Shown here: one piece after another, positions 25,298 through 34,652 of the stretch | How positions within the stretch are numbered: the stretch's first letter is position 1 | How the letters are laid out: each line of letters starts with the position of its first letter | Assembly (NCBI RefSeq): GCF_000714435.1 | Contig: NZ_JJMW01000063.1 | Location: 62,001 to 126,000, forward strand | Source of the DNA: Exiguobacterium alkaliphilum 12/1 | Lineage (GTDB): Bacteria > Bacillota > Bacilli > Exiguobacteriales > Exiguobacteriaceae | Direction: 5' to 3' | Length of the DNA stretch: 64,000 nucleotides | Position numbers and translations under genes: made by a program | Notes under the pieces: model-generated | What the model saw: the letters and a program-made list of their open reading frames with translations, nothing else | Databases searched by the model: none | Told to the model about the DNA's origin: nothing

Positions 25298-26380
25298 ATG
25301 AGACAGTACATGCAACATGCCATCCAATTGGCCAAGTGCGCCGACGGACAGACCGGGGTCAACCCGCTCGTCGGCGCCGTCGTCGTCAAAGACGACCGGG
25401 TCGTCGGATTCGGCGCCCATTTGAAGGCGGGCGAACCACATGCCGAGGTGCATGCCATCCGGATGGCCGGCGCGTCCGCGTTCGGTTCGACCGTGTACGT
25501 CACGCTCGAGCCGTGTTCGCATCACGGGAAGACACCGCCATGCGCCGATCTCTTGATCGAATCCGGCGTCCGTCGCGTCGTCATCGCGATGGAAGACCCG
25601 AACCCGCTCGTCGCCGGACGTGGCATCGCTAGGCTGAAGGCGGCCGGAATCGAGGTCGAGGTCGGTCTGCTCGAGAATGAGGCACGGGCGCTCAATCCTG
25701 CGTTCCTACGCTCGCTCGAGACGAAGCGTCCGTACGTCATCTTGAAGACGGCGACGAGCCTCGACGGGAAAGTCGCGCTCGATTCTGGTGACAGCAAATG
25801 GGTGACCGGGACGGAAGCCCGGCTCGACGTCCATGCGCTACGGGCGAACGTCGACGCGGTGTTGACCGGAATCGGGACCGTCATCGCGGACGACCCGGCG
25901 CTCACGGCGCGACTCGAGCGGCCGACTGAACAACCGCTGCGTGTCGTGTTAGACCGAGAGTTGAACGTGCCGCACGCGAGCCAGCTCGTCCGCACGGCGA
26001 ACGAACTACCGGTGCTCGTCTATACGACGTCCGATGATGTGTCGAGACGTGAGGCACTCGAGTCGCGTGGTGTCGAACTGGCGGACTATACGACGCTCGA
26101 ACGGGTGCTCGAGGAACTGTACGCCCGCGGCATCGGCCGTCTCCTCGTCGAGGCCGGTCCGACGCTCGTGACGTCGCTCTTAGACGGGGGATACATCGAC
26201 GAGTGGGTCATGTATCAGTCCCCACGCGTCTTCGGTGGCAAGGCCGGGTTCTATCGCTCGAATCATGACGGACCGCTCGAGGCAATCGAACAATTTGACG
26301 TTCGTTCTGTCGAGACGATCGGCAACGATATCAAACTCGTCATGCGAAAGGGGGAGCCCGATGTTCACAGGAATCGTTGA
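25298..26380 (+). CDS. ribD: Bifunctional riboflavin deaminase/reductase RibD
   Basis: A 360-residue enzyme. The N-terminal deaminase domain has zinc ligands in HAEVHAI (near residue 50) and PCSHHGKTPPCADLL (near 75); the C-terminal reductase starts near 147 with RPYVILKTATSLDGKVAL and includes the KWVTG segment. It converts the pyrimidine from GTP cyclohydrolase II through deamination and ribose reduction. The longer frame from 25196 runs through the riboswitch terminator; the ATG at 25298 follows AAGGAGGGA. It overlaps ribE by 20 nt. Confidence 0.97.
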   Translation: MRQYMQHAIQLAKCADGQTGVNPLVGAVVVKDDRVVGFGAHLKAGEPHAEVHAIRMAGASAFGSTVYVTLEPCSHHGKTPPCADLLIESGVRRVVIAMEDPNPLVAGRGIARLKAAGIEVEVGLLENEARALNPAFLRSLETKRPYVILKTATSLDGKVALDSGDSKWVTGTEARLDVHALRANVDAVLTGIGTVIADDPALTARLERPTEQPLRVVLDRELNVPHASQLVRTANELPVLVYTTSDDVSRREALESRGVELADYTTLERVLEELYARGIGRLLVEAGPTLVTSLLDGGYIDEWVMYQSPRVFGGKAGFYRSNHDGPLEAIEQFDVRSVETIGNDIKLVMRKGEPDVHRNR

Positions 26381-27002
26381 AGAAATCGGTAGCGTCAAAG
26401 CGGTGAAACGGAACGGGCCATCGCTTAGGCTCACGCTCACGGGTGACATCGTCTTGCAGGACGTGAAACTCGGGGACAGCATCTCGGTCAACGGGATCTG
26501 TCTCACGGTGACGACGTTCGACGAGCGGACGTTCGCAGTCGACGTCATGCCCGAGACGCTCAAAGCGTCGAGCCTTGACGGCGTCCGCCCGGGGACACGT
26601 GTGAACTTAGAGCGGGCGATGCCGGCGAACGGACGATTCGGCGGACACTTCGTCTCCGGTCACGTCGACGGGGTCGGGCGCATCGTCAAGAAACGTCCGC
26701 TCGCGAACGCGGTGTACGTCGACATCAGCTGCGAGCCGTCGCTTCTCCGGTATATCGTCCCGAAAGGTTCGATCTCGGTCGATGGGACGAGTTTGACGGT
26801 GTTCGATGTGACGGAACGCGGCTTCACGCTCTCGCTCATCCCGCACACGTACAGTGAGACGGTGCTCGGGATGAAACAAGCCGGGGACACGGTCAATTTG
26901 GAATGTGACATGTTAGCAAAATATATGGAGAAGTTAGTGAATCAAAAACCGATGACGCTCGAATCGTTGGCGTCACAAGGATACGGAAAGGCGGGATGGT
27001 GA
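26361..27002 (+). CDS. ribE: Riboflavin synthase alpha subunit
   Basis: A 213-residue protein with two lumazine-binding repeats, the first beginning [15 protein letters not shown] and the second near residue 97 ([14 protein letters not shown]). Both have the [10 protein letters not shown] / [10 protein letters not shown] signature. It dismutates two 6,7-dimethyl-8-ribityllumazine molecules to riboflavin. The start GGGGGAGCCCG-ATG lies inside the ribD C-terminus, and its stop overlaps the ribBA start. Confidence 0.97.
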   Translation: MFTGIVEEIGSVKAVKRNGPSLRLTLTGDIVLQDVKLGDSISVNGICLTVTTFDERTFAVDVMPETLKASSLDGVRPGTRVNLERAMPANGRFGGHFVSGHVDGVGRIVKKRPLANAVYVDISCEPSLLRYIVPKGSISVDGTSLTVFDVTERGFTLSLIPHTYSETVLGMKQAGDTVNLECDMLAKYMEKLVNQKPMTLESLASQGYGKAGW

Positions 27003-28183
27003 TGTTTGACACGATTGAAGCAGCGATTGAAGACTTGAAGCAAGGTCGCCCAATTATCGTCGTCGATGATGAGGACCGAGAGAACGAGGGGGACTTCGTC
27101 GTCCTTGCTGACAAGATGACGGCCGAGACGATGAACTTCCTCATCACGGAAGGGAAAGGGCTCGTCTGCGCCTCGCTCGCTGAAGAAGTCGCCGTCCGGC
27201 TCGACTTAAAGCCGATGGTCGAAAACAGCACCGACCCGCATGGGACCGCCTTCACCGTCAGCGTCGACCACGTCGACTCGACGACGGGCATCTCGGCGAG
27301 TGAACGGGCCCACACGGTGCGCGAGCTCGCCAACATCAACGCCCGGCCCGTTGATTTCCAACGGCCGGGACACATCTTCCCGCTCATCGCGAAAAAAGGC
27401 GGCGTCTCGGTACGACGCGGACACACGGAGGCGTCGGTCGACTTGGCCCGCCTCGCCGGTAGTGAACCAGTCGCCGTCATCTGCGAAATCATCCGTGAAG
27501 ACGGGGAGATGGCCCGGGTACCTGACCTTGAACTTGTGGCAAAAGCCCATGACTTGAAGTTCGTCACGATTGAGGCGCTCGTCCGCTATATGGAGACGGA
27601 TCTCGTCACGCGCGAGGCGGACGTCACCCTCCCGACGGCCAAGGGCGGATTTCGCTTGCTCGGGTATCGGAACGTCCTCGACCGAGAAGAACACGTCGCG
27701 CTCGTGAAAGACGGGCTGAGCGACGTTCCGCTCGTGCGTATCCATTCGGAATGTTTGACCGGTGACGTGTTCGGGTCATATCGCTGCGACTGTGGACCGC
27801 AACTCGACACGGCACTCGCGCGAATCGAGGCCGAAGGCGGTGTCGTCTTATACATGCGCCAAGAAGGGCGCGGGATTGGGCTGTTGAATAAGCTAAAGGC
27901 GTATGAACTGCAAGAGAATGGGCTTGATACGGTCGAGGCGAACGTCGCGCTCGGCTTACACGCCGATTTACGCGATTACCGGGTGAGCGCGGCGATGCTC
28001 CGTGACCTCGGCGTCACGACCGTCCGGCTCATGACGAACAACCCGGAGAAAGTCGACGCGCTCGAAGCGTGTGGCATCACCGTCATGGAACGGGTGCCAA
28101 TCATCGTCGGGGAACATGCGGCGAACGAGAAGTATCGGCTGACGAAACAACAAAAAATGAATCATTTTGGAGGAGAAGCATAA
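27002..28183 (+). CDS. ribBA: RibBA: DHBP synthase and GTP cyclohydrolase II
   Basis: A 393-residue fusion. Residues 1-200 are 3,4-dihydroxy-2-butanone-4-phosphate synthase ([43 protein letters not shown]). Residues 205-393 are GTP cyclohydrolase II with zinc cysteines in [18 protein letters not shown] and the [10 protein letters not shown] motif. It supplies both branches of the riboflavin pathway. The ATG at 27002 starts MFDTIEAAI, matching other RibBA N-termini; an ATG at 26996 is also possible. Stop and ribH start overlap (TAATG). Confidence 0.97.
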   Translation: MFDTIEAAIEDLKQGRPIIVVDDEDRENEGDFVVLADKMTAETMNFLITEGKGLVCASLAEEVAVRLDLKPMVENSTDPHGTAFTVSVDHVDSTTGISASERAHTVRELANINARPVDFQRPGHIFPLIAKKGGVSVRRGHTEASVDLARLAGSEPVAVICEIIREDGEMARVPDLELVAKAHDLKFVTIEALVRYMETDLVTREADVTLPTAKGGFRLLGYRNVLDREEHVALVKDGLSDVPLVRIHSECLTGDVFGSYRCDCGPQLDTALARIEAEGGVVLYMRQEGRGIGLLNKLKAYELQENGLDTVEANVALGLHADLRDYRVSAAMLRDLGVTTVRLMTNNPEKVDALEACGITVMERVPIIVGEHAANEKYRLTKQQKMNHFGGEA

Positions 28184-28647
28184 TGGTGAACACATTTGAA
28201 GGGAACTTGGTTGGTAAAGGATTAAAAGTCGGAATCGTCGTCGGACGGTTTAACGATTTGATCACGATGCGCTTATTGGACGGGGCGAAAGACGCGCTCA
28301 AGCGCCACGGCGTCGAACAAGAAGACGTCGAGCTCGCCTTCGTACCGGGTGCGTTTGAGCTCCCGCTCGTCGCCAAGAAGATGGCGATGAGTAAGAAGTA
28401 TGACGCGGTCATCACGCTCGGTGCCGTCATCCGCGGGGCGACGCCACACTTCGATTACGTCTGTAATGAGGCGGCGAAAGGAATCGCCCAGGCGAGCTAT
28501 CAGTCGGAAGTGCCGGTCATCTTCGGCGTCTTGACGACCGAGACGATTGAGCAGGCGATTGAGCGGGCCGGAACGAAAGCCGGAAACAAAGGTTGGGAAG
28601 CGGCGACGTCGGCCATCGAGATGGCCAACTTGATGCGCGCCTTTTGA
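28183..28647 (+). CDS. ribH: 6,7-dimethyl-8-ribityllumazine synthase
   Basis: A 154-residue protein with lumazine synthase motifs: [13 protein letters not shown] at the start, [15 protein letters not shown] in the middle, [19 protein letters not shown] and [20 protein letters not shown] towards the end. It condenses the RibD/RibBA products and normally forms an icosahedral shell around riboflavin synthase. Preceded by TTTTGGAGGAG. Last gene of the FMN-controlled operon. Confidence 0.97.
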   Translation: MVNTFEGNLVGKGLKVGIVVGRFNDLITMRLLDGAKDALKRHGVEQEDVELAFVPGAFELPLVAKKMAMSKKYDAVITLGAVIRGATPHFDYVCNEAAKGIAQASYQSEVPVIFGVLTTETIEQAIERAGTKAGNKGWEAATSAIEMANLMRAF

Positions 28648-28666
28648 GGAAGGTTTAGGGAGGAAG

Positions 28667-28696
28667 AAAAAGGGGGGCGTCTCGCTCTCCTTTTTT
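28667..28696 (+). terminator. Terminator of the riboflavin operon
   Basis: AAAAAGGGGGGCG pairs with CGCTCTCCTTTTT through several G-T pairs; the right arm ends in a run of six T. Confidence 0.75.
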
Positions 28697-28749
28697 GGTG
28701 GTGACGGGTTACGTTCGATCGAAGCGGTGGAAAAGGACAAGGAGCACAC

Positions 28750-29592
28750 ATGACGGAGGATACGGAGGCGGCAGCGATGGTCGAACGGTTCGTGTCTTTG
28801 AGCCCGGCGATGCAGGCATTAATCGGCACGTTATTCACATGGGGAATGACCGCGCTCGGGGCGGCGGTTGTCTTCACGACGAAGTCGATCAACCAGCGGC
28901 TGATGGACGGCATGCTCGGTTTTGCCGGTGGGGTGATGATTGCGGCTAGTTTCTGGTCGCTCCTGTCGCCTGCGATCGAGATGGCGGGCGAGGGTGCCTG
29001 GCCGTCCTGGTTCCCGGCCACAGTCGGTTTCTTGTTAGGAGGACTCTTTTTGTGGGGTGTCGACAAGTTGCTGCCGCACCTACATCCGACGTCCTCGATG
29101 GATGAGGCGGAAGGGATTGTGCCAGAAAAACGGAAGCGCAGCACGTTGCTCGTCTTGGCGATCACCCTTCACAACATCCCGGAAGGATTAGCGATTGGGG
29201 TCGCGTTCGGGGCGGTCGCGGCTGACTTTCCGTCCGCTTCGTTGACCGGGGCCATCGCGCTCGCCATCGGGATTGGTATTCAAAACTTTCCAGAAGGGAC
29301 AGCCGTCTCGTTGCCGTTACGGCGGGAAGGAATGTCACGGCGGAAAAGCTTCTTTTACGGACAGTTGTCGGCCGTCGTCGAACCGGTCGCCGCCTTGATT
29401 GGGGTATGGGCCGTCTACATGATGGAGCCGCTCTTGCCGTTCGCCTTGAGTTTTGCCGCTGGGGCGATGATTTTCGTCGTCGTCGAAGAAGTCGTCCCGG
29501 GGTCGCAAGAGAACGGGCACAAGGATTTGGCGGCGATGGCGTTGATGCTCGGGTTCGCCATCATGATGATACTAGACGTGGCGTTAGGATGA
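28750..29592 (+). CDS. ZIP-family metal transporter
   Basis: A 280-residue membrane protein with about eight hydrophobic segments. The ZIP metal-binding helices are seen in LAITLHNIPEGLAIGVAFG (His, Asn, Glu) and GIGIQNFPEGTAVSLPLR, the usual TM4-TM5 pair. A short charged loop (MDEAEGIVPEKRKR) separates the halves; it is less His-rich than in many ZIPs. Likely takes up zinc or other divalent metals. The ATG at 28750 follows AAGGAG; an alternative ATG at 28777 follows GGAGGCGG. Separated from ribH by a terminator. Confidence 0.92.
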   Translation: MTEDTEAAAMVERFVSLSPAMQALIGTLFTWGMTALGAAVVFTTKSINQRLMDGMLGFAGGVMIAASFWSLLSPAIEMAGEGAWPSWFPATVGFLLGGLFLWGVDKLLPHLHPTSSMDEAEGIVPEKRKRSTLLVLAITLHNIPEGLAIGVAFGAVAADFPSASLTGAIALAIGIGIQNFPEGTAVSLPLRREGMSRRKSFFYGQLSAVVEPVAALIGVWAVYMMEPLLPFALSFAAGAMIFVVVEEVVPGSQENGHKDLAAMALMLGFAIMMILDVALG

Positions 29593-29623
29593 AAAAAGGC
29601 ACGACGGTCGACGCCGTCGTGCC
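29592..29623 (-). terminator. Terminator of the frataxin-like gene
   Basis: GGCACGACGG and CCGTCGTGCC form a perfect 10-bp stem; on the minus strand it is followed by TTTTTT, so it ends the minus-strand gene upstream. Confidence 0.85.
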
Positions 29624-29633
29624 TGATGTTCGT

Positions 29634-30002
29634 TCACCGCCAAAATGAGGTGTGATCCGCCTTATCCTTTATGTTGAAGGCGATGATGTCGTGCAACAGC
29701 TCATGATCGACGGCTTGGTCCCACTTGATGCGGAACAGCTGTTTCGTCTGCGTGTAGCCGGATTCCTTGATCCGATCGGCGAACTGTTCGAGTGCGACCG
29801 CTTCCGGGGCGACCGCGAAATGAGCTTTGGCGACGCTGAACGCGATGATGAACGTCCCGTGGTCGGTGAACATCGGTTGGTTCCAGGCGATGCGCTCCTC
29901 GAGATGGGGGAACGTCTGGCGTATCCAGTCGAACACGTCGTCCAGCTTGGCGCGTCGCTCCGGGTCGTCAATCGTTGTTAAAAAGTCATCGAACGTTTCC
30001 AT
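29634..30002 (-). CDS. fra: Intracellular iron chaperone frataxin-like (Fra/YdhG, DUF1801)
   Basis: A 122-residue DUF1801 protein. IAWNQPMFTDHGTFIIAFSVAK in the middle (about residues 38-59) and the ending FNIKDKADHTSFWR closely follow the pattern of Bacillus YdhG (Fra), which acts as an iron chaperone for Fe-S cluster and heme synthesis. AAGGAGGATTATTC precedes the ATG. It lies downstream of rocA but a terminator between them suggests separate expression. A different DUF1801 gene is at 44242. Confidence 0.82.
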   Translation of the reverse strand: METFDDFLTTIDDPERRAKLDDVFDWIRQTFPHLEERIAWNQPMFTDHGTFIIAFSVAKAHFAVAPEAVALEQFADRIKESGYTQTKQLFRIKWDQAVDHELLHDIIAFNIKDKADHTSFWR

Positions 30003-30016
30003 GAATAATCCTCCTT

Positions 30017-30050
30017 ATAAAACAAGCCCGGCTCACGTTGAGCCGGACTT
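30017..30050 (-). terminator. rocA terminator
   Basis: On the minus strand AAGTCCGGCTCA pairs with TGAGCCGGGCTT (one G-T) around ACG, followed by GTTTT. Confidence 0.75.
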
Positions 30051-30055
30051 GAAGA

Positions 30056-31600
30056 TTAAAACGTCTCAGACGTCGTTTTCGCTTGCATGTGGAGCTGGAT
30101 GTAATCCGGTCCGCCTGCTTTCGAGTCTGTCCCTGACATGTTGAACCCGCCGAACGGCTGGTAGCCGACGATGGCGCCTGTGCAGCCACGGTTGAAGTAC
30201 AAGTTCCCGACGTGGAAGTTTTGACGCGCATACTCTTGGTTCGAGCGGTCACGTGTGAGGACGGCACCTGTCAAGCCGTACTCTGTGTTGTTGGCGATGT
30301 CGATCGCTTCTTTGAAGTCGCTCGCTTTCGTGAACGCGACGATCGGTCCGAAGATCTCTTCTTGCATGAGACGCGCTTTCGGCGCGACGTCCGCGACGAC
30401 TGTCGGCTCGATGAAGTAGCCTGTCGAGTCATCGGCTTTCCCACCGGCGACGATGCGTCCTTCTTCTTTCGCGACGTCGAAGTACGACGTGATCTTCTTG
30501 AACGCGGCCGCATCGATGACCGGCCCCATGAAGTGTTCGTTCTTCTCTGTGTTTCCGACCGAGAGTTCGTTCGTCAACTCGACGACGCGGTCGAGAACCG
30601 TGTCATACACGCTGTCGACGATGACGGCACGTGAACAAGCCGAACATTTTTGTCCTGAGAAGCCGAACGCCGATTTGACGATCGACTGTGCTGCGAGCTC
30701 AAGGTCCGCTGACTCGTCGACGACGATCGTGTCTTTCCCGCCCATCTCGGCGATGACACGCTTGAGCCAGATTTGCCCGTCGTTCAATTTCGAGGCGCGC
30801 TCGTTGATGCGGAGGCCGACGTCGCGTGAACCTGTGAAGCTTATGAAGCGCGTCTTCGGATGGTCGACGAGATAGTCGCCGACTTCAGCGCCCGGCCCTG
30901 GGATGAAGTTGAGGACACCTTTCGGCAGACCTGCCTCTTCCATGACCTCGACGAATTTCGCTGCGACGATCGGTGTCGTCGAAGCTGGCTTCAAGAGGAT
31001 CGTGTTCCCGGCAACGATGGCCGCGACGGCCGTCCCTGCCATGATCGCGAACGGGAAGTTCCAAGGGCTGATGACGATCCCGACCCCGAGTGGGATGTAG
31101 TCATAGCGGTTGTATTCGCCCGGACGGCTCTCGACTTTTTTACCTGGTTTGAGTTCGAGCATTTGGCGCGCATAGTACTCCATGAAGTCAATCGCTTCCG
31201 CTGTGTCCGCGTCCGCCTCGTTCCATGGCTTGCCCGCTTCTTTCACGAGGTATGCCGAGAATTCATGTTTCCGTTTACGGACGATGTTCGCCGCTTTGAA
31301 CAAGACGTCGGCACGGACAGCCGGGTCGACGTGGCGCCATGAGTCGAACGCTGTGAGCGCTTCTTGCATCGCACGCTCCGCGAGCTCTTGGTTCGCTTTC
31401 GAGACGTGTCCGATGACTTCCTCTTTGTTCGCCGGGTTGTAAGACGTGATTTTGCCTTCTGTCGTCACTTTCTCCCCACCGATGACGAGCGGATAGTCTT
31501 TCCCGAGTTCACCGTTCACTTTCTCGATTGCCGCTTGGATGGCCGCGGCGTTCTCTTTGTTTGTAAAGTCTGTGAATGGTTCATGTTTGTATGGAATCAT
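30056..31600 (-). CDS. rocA: L-glutamate gamma-semialdehyde dehydrogenase
   Basis: A 514-residue aldehyde dehydrogenase of the RocA/PutC type: [21 protein letters not shown] for cofactor binding, the general base Glu in [16 protein letters not shown], and catalytic Cys in [16 protein letters not shown] (about residue 321). The N-terminus ([16 protein letters not shown]) is typical for this branch. It oxidises glutamate semialdehyde/pyrroline-5-carboxylate to glutamate in arginine and proline breakdown. AAGGGGG precedes the ATG, and a palindromic cre-like site lies upstream. Confidence 0.95.
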   Translation of the reverse strand: MIPYKHEPFTDFTNKENAAAIQAAIEKVNGELGKDYPLVIGGEKVTTEGKITSYNPANKEEVIGHVSKANQELAERAMQEALTAFDSWRHVDPAVRADVLFKAANIVRKRKHEFSAYLVKEAGKPWNEADADTAEAIDFMEYYARQMLELKPGKKVESRPGEYNRYDYIPLGVGIVISPWNFPFAIMAGTAVAAIVAGNTILLKPASTTPIVAAKFVEVMEEAGLPKGVLNFIPGPGAEVGDYLVDHPKTRFISFTGSRDVGLRINERASKLNDGQIWLKRVIAEMGGKDTIVVDESADLELAAQSIVKSAFGFSGQKCSACSRAVIVDSVYDTVLDRVVELTNELSVGNTEKNEHFMGPVIDAAAFKKITSYFDVAKEEGRIVAGGKADDSTGYFIEPTVVADVAPKARLMQEEIFGPIVAFTKASDFKEAIDIANNTEYGLTGAVLTRDRSNQEYARQNFHVGNLYFNRGCTGAIVGYQPFGGFNMSGTDSKAGGPDYIQLHMQAKTTSETF

Positions 31601-31629
31601 TCTCGTTCCCCCTTAAAAGTGATTGTGCA

Positions 31630-31643
31630 TTTAAGCGCTTACG
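31630..31643. promoter_or_regulatory. Candidate cre site upstream of rocA
   Basis: TTTAAGCGCTTACG contains the perfect palindrome TAAGCGCTTA (31632-31641) and matches the cre consensus at 12 of 14 positions. It lies about 30 bp before the rocA start on the minus strand, where CcpA binding would block transcription. Confidence 0.5.
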
Positions 31644-31770
31644 TCTGTATTGTATCGAAAAATCAAGGGAAATCCTAGTGAAACAATTTTCCAGAAAAGC
31701 GTGTCGTTTTCGCTCAAAATCAAGTCATGGTAGGATGAGGACAAGAGAGGTAACGGGAAAGGATGATTGG

Positions 31771-32574
31771 ATGAAGAAGTGGATCCTTCCGCTTGTGCTC
31801 GTCGTGATGCTCGGCGCGTGCGGCAACGGGGAAGAGCAACCGGCCGAAGAAGTGAAACGACCGCTCCCGGAAGCGGTCGAGACCGTCTATGCGGACTATC
31901 AGGAAGCGCTTCGACAAGGTGACGCCGAGGCGCTCGCCGCCCTCGATTATGCGGGCGAACGGACCGATATCCCGGCGACCGGTGCCGTGACGCGTGAGCT
32001 TTCCCCTGGGGACATCTATGAGAGTTGGGTGAACGAGGCCGGAGACGTGGCGTATCTCGTTCACGAGATGGAAGACGCGGACGGGAATGAACTGCCGAAC
32101 CGGTTGGCGAAAGTCGCCATCAAAGACGGGGAGGACTGGAAGCTCGTCGTGACACCGGCCGTGCTCCCGATTGACGTCATCGGCGAGGTCGGCGAGTTGT
32201 TGACCGGCATCGAAGCGAACGAGTACGGGGTCAACCCGGAAGCGAACGCCCGTCTCGCTGACGTACCGGAAGACGAGGCCGGCCCGATTTACGACCGTGT
32301 CAACGCGCAGACGGACTATGTCGCGCTCGAAGCGGACAACAACGTCTTCCTCCTGTTGTCGGAGACGCTTACCGTCCCGGAGAACCAGCAAGTGATGATC
32401 GACTATTTCGAGGCGTACGTGAACTGGTATGATGAACAGGAAGACGGGTTACGCGCGGCGGCCGCGACGGAAGACCCGGTCGAGTATTTGGAAGCGCTCG
32501 AGCCGCTCAAACAAAAACTAGAACAAGCCATCGACGGCTACGACGAACGACTCGTCGATCCGTCGTTCGGTTAA
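31771..32574 (+). CDS. Lipoprotein of unknown function
   Basis: A 267-residue protein with a lipoprotein signal peptide: MKKWILPLVLVVMLGAC, with the lipobox LGAC giving Cys17 as the lipidated residue. The mature part is strongly acidic and alternates short helices (VYADYQEALRQGDAEALAALDYA); no known domain was recognised. GGGAAAGGATGA lies before the ATG. bcp starts 10 bp downstream, so the two may be expressed together. Exported and anchored to the outer face of the membrane; function unknown. Confidence 0.8.
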   Translation: MKKWILPLVLVVMLGACGNGEEQPAEEVKRPLPEAVETVYADYQEALRQGDAEALAALDYAGERTDIPATGAVTRELSPGDIYESWVNEAGDVAYLVHEMEDADGNELPNRLAKVAIKDGEDWKLVVTPAVLPIDVIGEVGELLTGIEANEYGVNPEANARLADVPEDEAGPIYDRVNAQTDYVALEADNNVFLLLSETLTVPENQQVMIDYFEAYVNWYDEQEDGLRAAAATEDPVEYLEALEPLKQKLEQAIDGYDERLVDPSFG

Positions 32575-32584
32575 GGAGGAAACG

Positions 32585-33025
32585 ATGATGTTAGCACCGA
32601 CATTCACATTACCGAACCAAAACGGCGACATGATCTCGCTTGAACAGTACCGCGGCCAAAAGGTCGTCCTCTATTTCTACCCGAAAGATTCGACGCCGGG
32701 CTGCACGACCGAGGCGTGTGACTTCCGCGACGCGATGCCGAAACTGTCAGGCGCCGTCGTCATCGGCATCTCGGCCGACAGCCAGAAGAAGCATCAAAAC
32801 TTCATCAACAAGCACGAGCTCCCGTTCGACCTGCTCGTCGACGCCGACCATGAAGTGTCGGAGCTTTACGGCGTCTGGCAACTGAAGAAGAACTACGGGA
32901 AAGAGTACTACGGCATCGTCCGTTCGACGTTCCTCATCAATGAGGACGGCTATATCGAACAGGAGTGGCGGAGCGTCAAAGTGAACGGGCACGTCGACGA
33001 AGTCGTCGCGGCCGTCACGTCATAA
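32585..33025 (+). CDS. bcp: Thiol peroxidase, Bcp/PrxQ type
   Basis: A 146-residue peroxiredoxin. The peroxidatic Cys is in YPKDSTPGCTTEACDFRD (near residue 40), with the resolving Cys five residues later, the PrxQ arrangement. STFLINEDG near 118 is the usual peroxiredoxin strand. It reduces hydrogen and organic peroxides with thioredoxin-like donors. AAGGAGG lies 5-8 nt before two adjacent ATGs (32585, 32588). Confidence 0.95.
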   Translation: MMLAPTFTLPNQNGDMISLEQYRGQKVVLYFYPKDSTPGCTTEACDFRDAMPKLSGAVVIGISADSQKKHQNFINKHELPFDLLVDADHEVSELYGVWQLKKNYGKEYYGIVRSTFLINEDGYIEQEWRSVKVNGHVDEVVAAVTS

Positions 33026-33033
33026 GTTTGAAT

Positions 33034-33062
33034 CGGTCTCCTAAAAAGGAGGCCGTTTTTTT
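33034..33062 (+). terminator. bcp terminator
   Basis: CGGTCTCCT pairs with AGGAGGCCG (one G-T), followed by seven T. Confidence 0.9.
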
Positions 33063-33250
33063 GTAGGTATCGTTTACAATTTGATGTCAATCTCCCGTGA
33101 TGGATGTCCACGTATACGAACGCCTCAGCCCGTTTGTGACAAGTTGTTTACACGGGGAGGAGGGGATTTTGCGCCAGGACGAACTTGACGTGTATGTGAA
33201 TCTTCTGAAAAATGGGAAGGGCAACGGTACGACGTAGGGGGAACGGACAG

Positions 33251-34612
33251 ATGACACAATTTGAAAACTGGTTAACGGCGTTATCGGACCTTGTCTGGGG
33301 TCCATACTTACTTATTTTATTGATTGGGACGGGAATCTTCTTGACCATCCGACTCGGCTTCATCCAAGTGACGCGACTCGGGTTCGGCTTGAGAGAGGCG
33401 TTCATCCCGAAAGCGAAAGCTGAACAGAAGAAGCAACGCGGGGACATCACCCATTTCCAGGCACTCATGACCGCGCTCGCCGCGACGGTCGGGACCGGGA
33501 ACATGGTCGGGGTCGCGACGGCAGTCGTCCTCGGTGGGCCGGGCGCCATCGTCTGGATGTGGCTATCCGGCTTTATCGGGATGGCGACGAAATACGCGGA
33601 GGCCATCCTTGCCGTCAAATATCGCGTCGTCGATGAGCGGGGCGAGATTGCCGGTGGCCCGATGTATTATTTGGAGCACGGCTTGAAGAAACGTTGGCTC
33701 GGCATGACGTTCGCCTTGTTCGCGGCCATCGCCGCGTTCGGGATTGGCAACGGCGTCCAGACGAACTCGATTAGCCTCGCGCTCAACACGTCGTTCGGCG
33801 TCCCGATGATTGTGACCGGGCTCACGCTCATGGTGTTGACGGCGTTCGTCATCCTCGGTGGCGTGAAGTCGATTGGGAAAGTCGTCGGCGTGTTCGTGCC
33901 GGTCATGATTTTCGCCTACGTCGGCGGTGGTCTCACCATTCTCGTCATGAACTTCGAGTTGATTCCGTCGGCGTTCGCGACCATCTTCGCGAGCACGTTC
34001 AGCGCTGAAGCGATCGGCGGCGGGGCGCTTGGGGCCGCGATTCGATACGGTGTCGCGCGCGGCGTGTTCTCGAACGAGGCCGGACTCGGTTCGGCACCGA
34101 TTGCTGCCGCGGCCGCAAAGACTGATTTCCCGGGACGACAGGCGCTCGTCTCGATGACGCAAGTGTTGATCGATACGCTCATCGTCTGTTCGATCACGGG
34201 CTTGACGATCGTCATGAGCGGGCAATACGCGAGCGGTCTGCAAGGCATCGAGTTGACGCAAGCGTCGTTCGCGTATTTCCTCGGACCGGTCGGCGAGCTG
34301 ATCGTCACCATCTCGCTCGTCTTCTTCGCCTTCTCGACAGTGATCGGCTGGTGCTACTACGGGGAACGATCGATTTATTACTTGTTCGGCGAGCGGTCGA
34401 TCGTGCCGTATCGTGTCCTATACATCGTTGTCGCCGGACTCGGCGCCATGACGACGAATTTGAACCTCATCTGGGCCATCTCGGACGTGTTCAACGGGTT
34501 GATGGCAATCCCGAACTTGATTGGACTGTTGTTCTTGTCCGGCGTCGTCGTCGCAGAGACGAAACGGTTCGAGTTGGAACGACAGAAAGAGTTGCGGAAG
34601 TCCATCGCTTAA
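33251..34612 (+). CDS. Sodium:alanine symporter (AGCS family)
   Basis: A 453-residue membrane protein with about eleven hydrophobic segments and the AGCS signature regions: GTGIFLTIRLGFIQV near 25, ALAATVGTGNMVGVATAV near 78, AGGPMYYLEHGLKKRWLG near 135 and EAGLGSAPIAAAAAKTDFPGRQ near 280. It should carry alanine or glycine in with Na+. The ATG at 33251 follows GGGGGAAC; the longer frame from 33212 has no ribosome site. The 190-bp gap before it holds no recognised riboswitch. Confidence 0.93.
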   Translation: MTQFENWLTALSDLVWGPYLLILLIGTGIFLTIRLGFIQVTRLGFGLREAFIPKAKAEQKKQRGDITHFQALMTALAATVGTGNMVGVATAVVLGGPGAIVWMWLSGFIGMATKYAEAILAVKYRVVDERGEIAGGPMYYLEHGLKKRWLGMTFALFAAIAAFGIGNGVQTNSISLALNTSFGVPMIVTGLTLMVLTAFVILGGVKSIGKVVGVFVPVMIFAYVGGGLTILVMNFELIPSAFATIFASTFSAEAIGGGALGAAIRYGVARGVFSNEAGLGSAPIAAAAAKTDFPGRQALVSMTQVLIDTLIVCSITGLTIVMSGQYASGLQGIELTQASFAYFLGPVGELIVTISLVFFAFSTVIGWCYYGERSIYYLFGERSIVPYRVLYIVVAGLGAMTTNLNLIWAISDVFNGLMAIPNLIGLLFLSGVVVAETKRFELERQKELRKSIA

Positions 34613-34614
34613 TC

Positions 34615-34652
34615 AAAATGGAAGCCTCCTTCACAGGAAGCTTCCATTTTTT
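34615..34652. terminator. Bidirectional terminator, symporter/chemoreceptor
   Basis: AAAATGGAAGC and GCTTCCATTTT form the outer stem with an extra CC/GG pair inside, giving T-runs on both strands between convergent genes. Confidence 0.85.

Noticed and set aside
28750-29592. ZIP transporter as a fifth member of the riboflavin operon
   Set aside because: A hairpin with a T-run at 28667-28696 separates it from ribH, and it has its own ribosome site; a riboflavin link is not supported.
33063-33250. Possible riboswitch before the alanine/sodium symporter
   Set aside because: No glycine, lysine or T-box motifs and no stable hairpin plus T-run pair were found in this gap.
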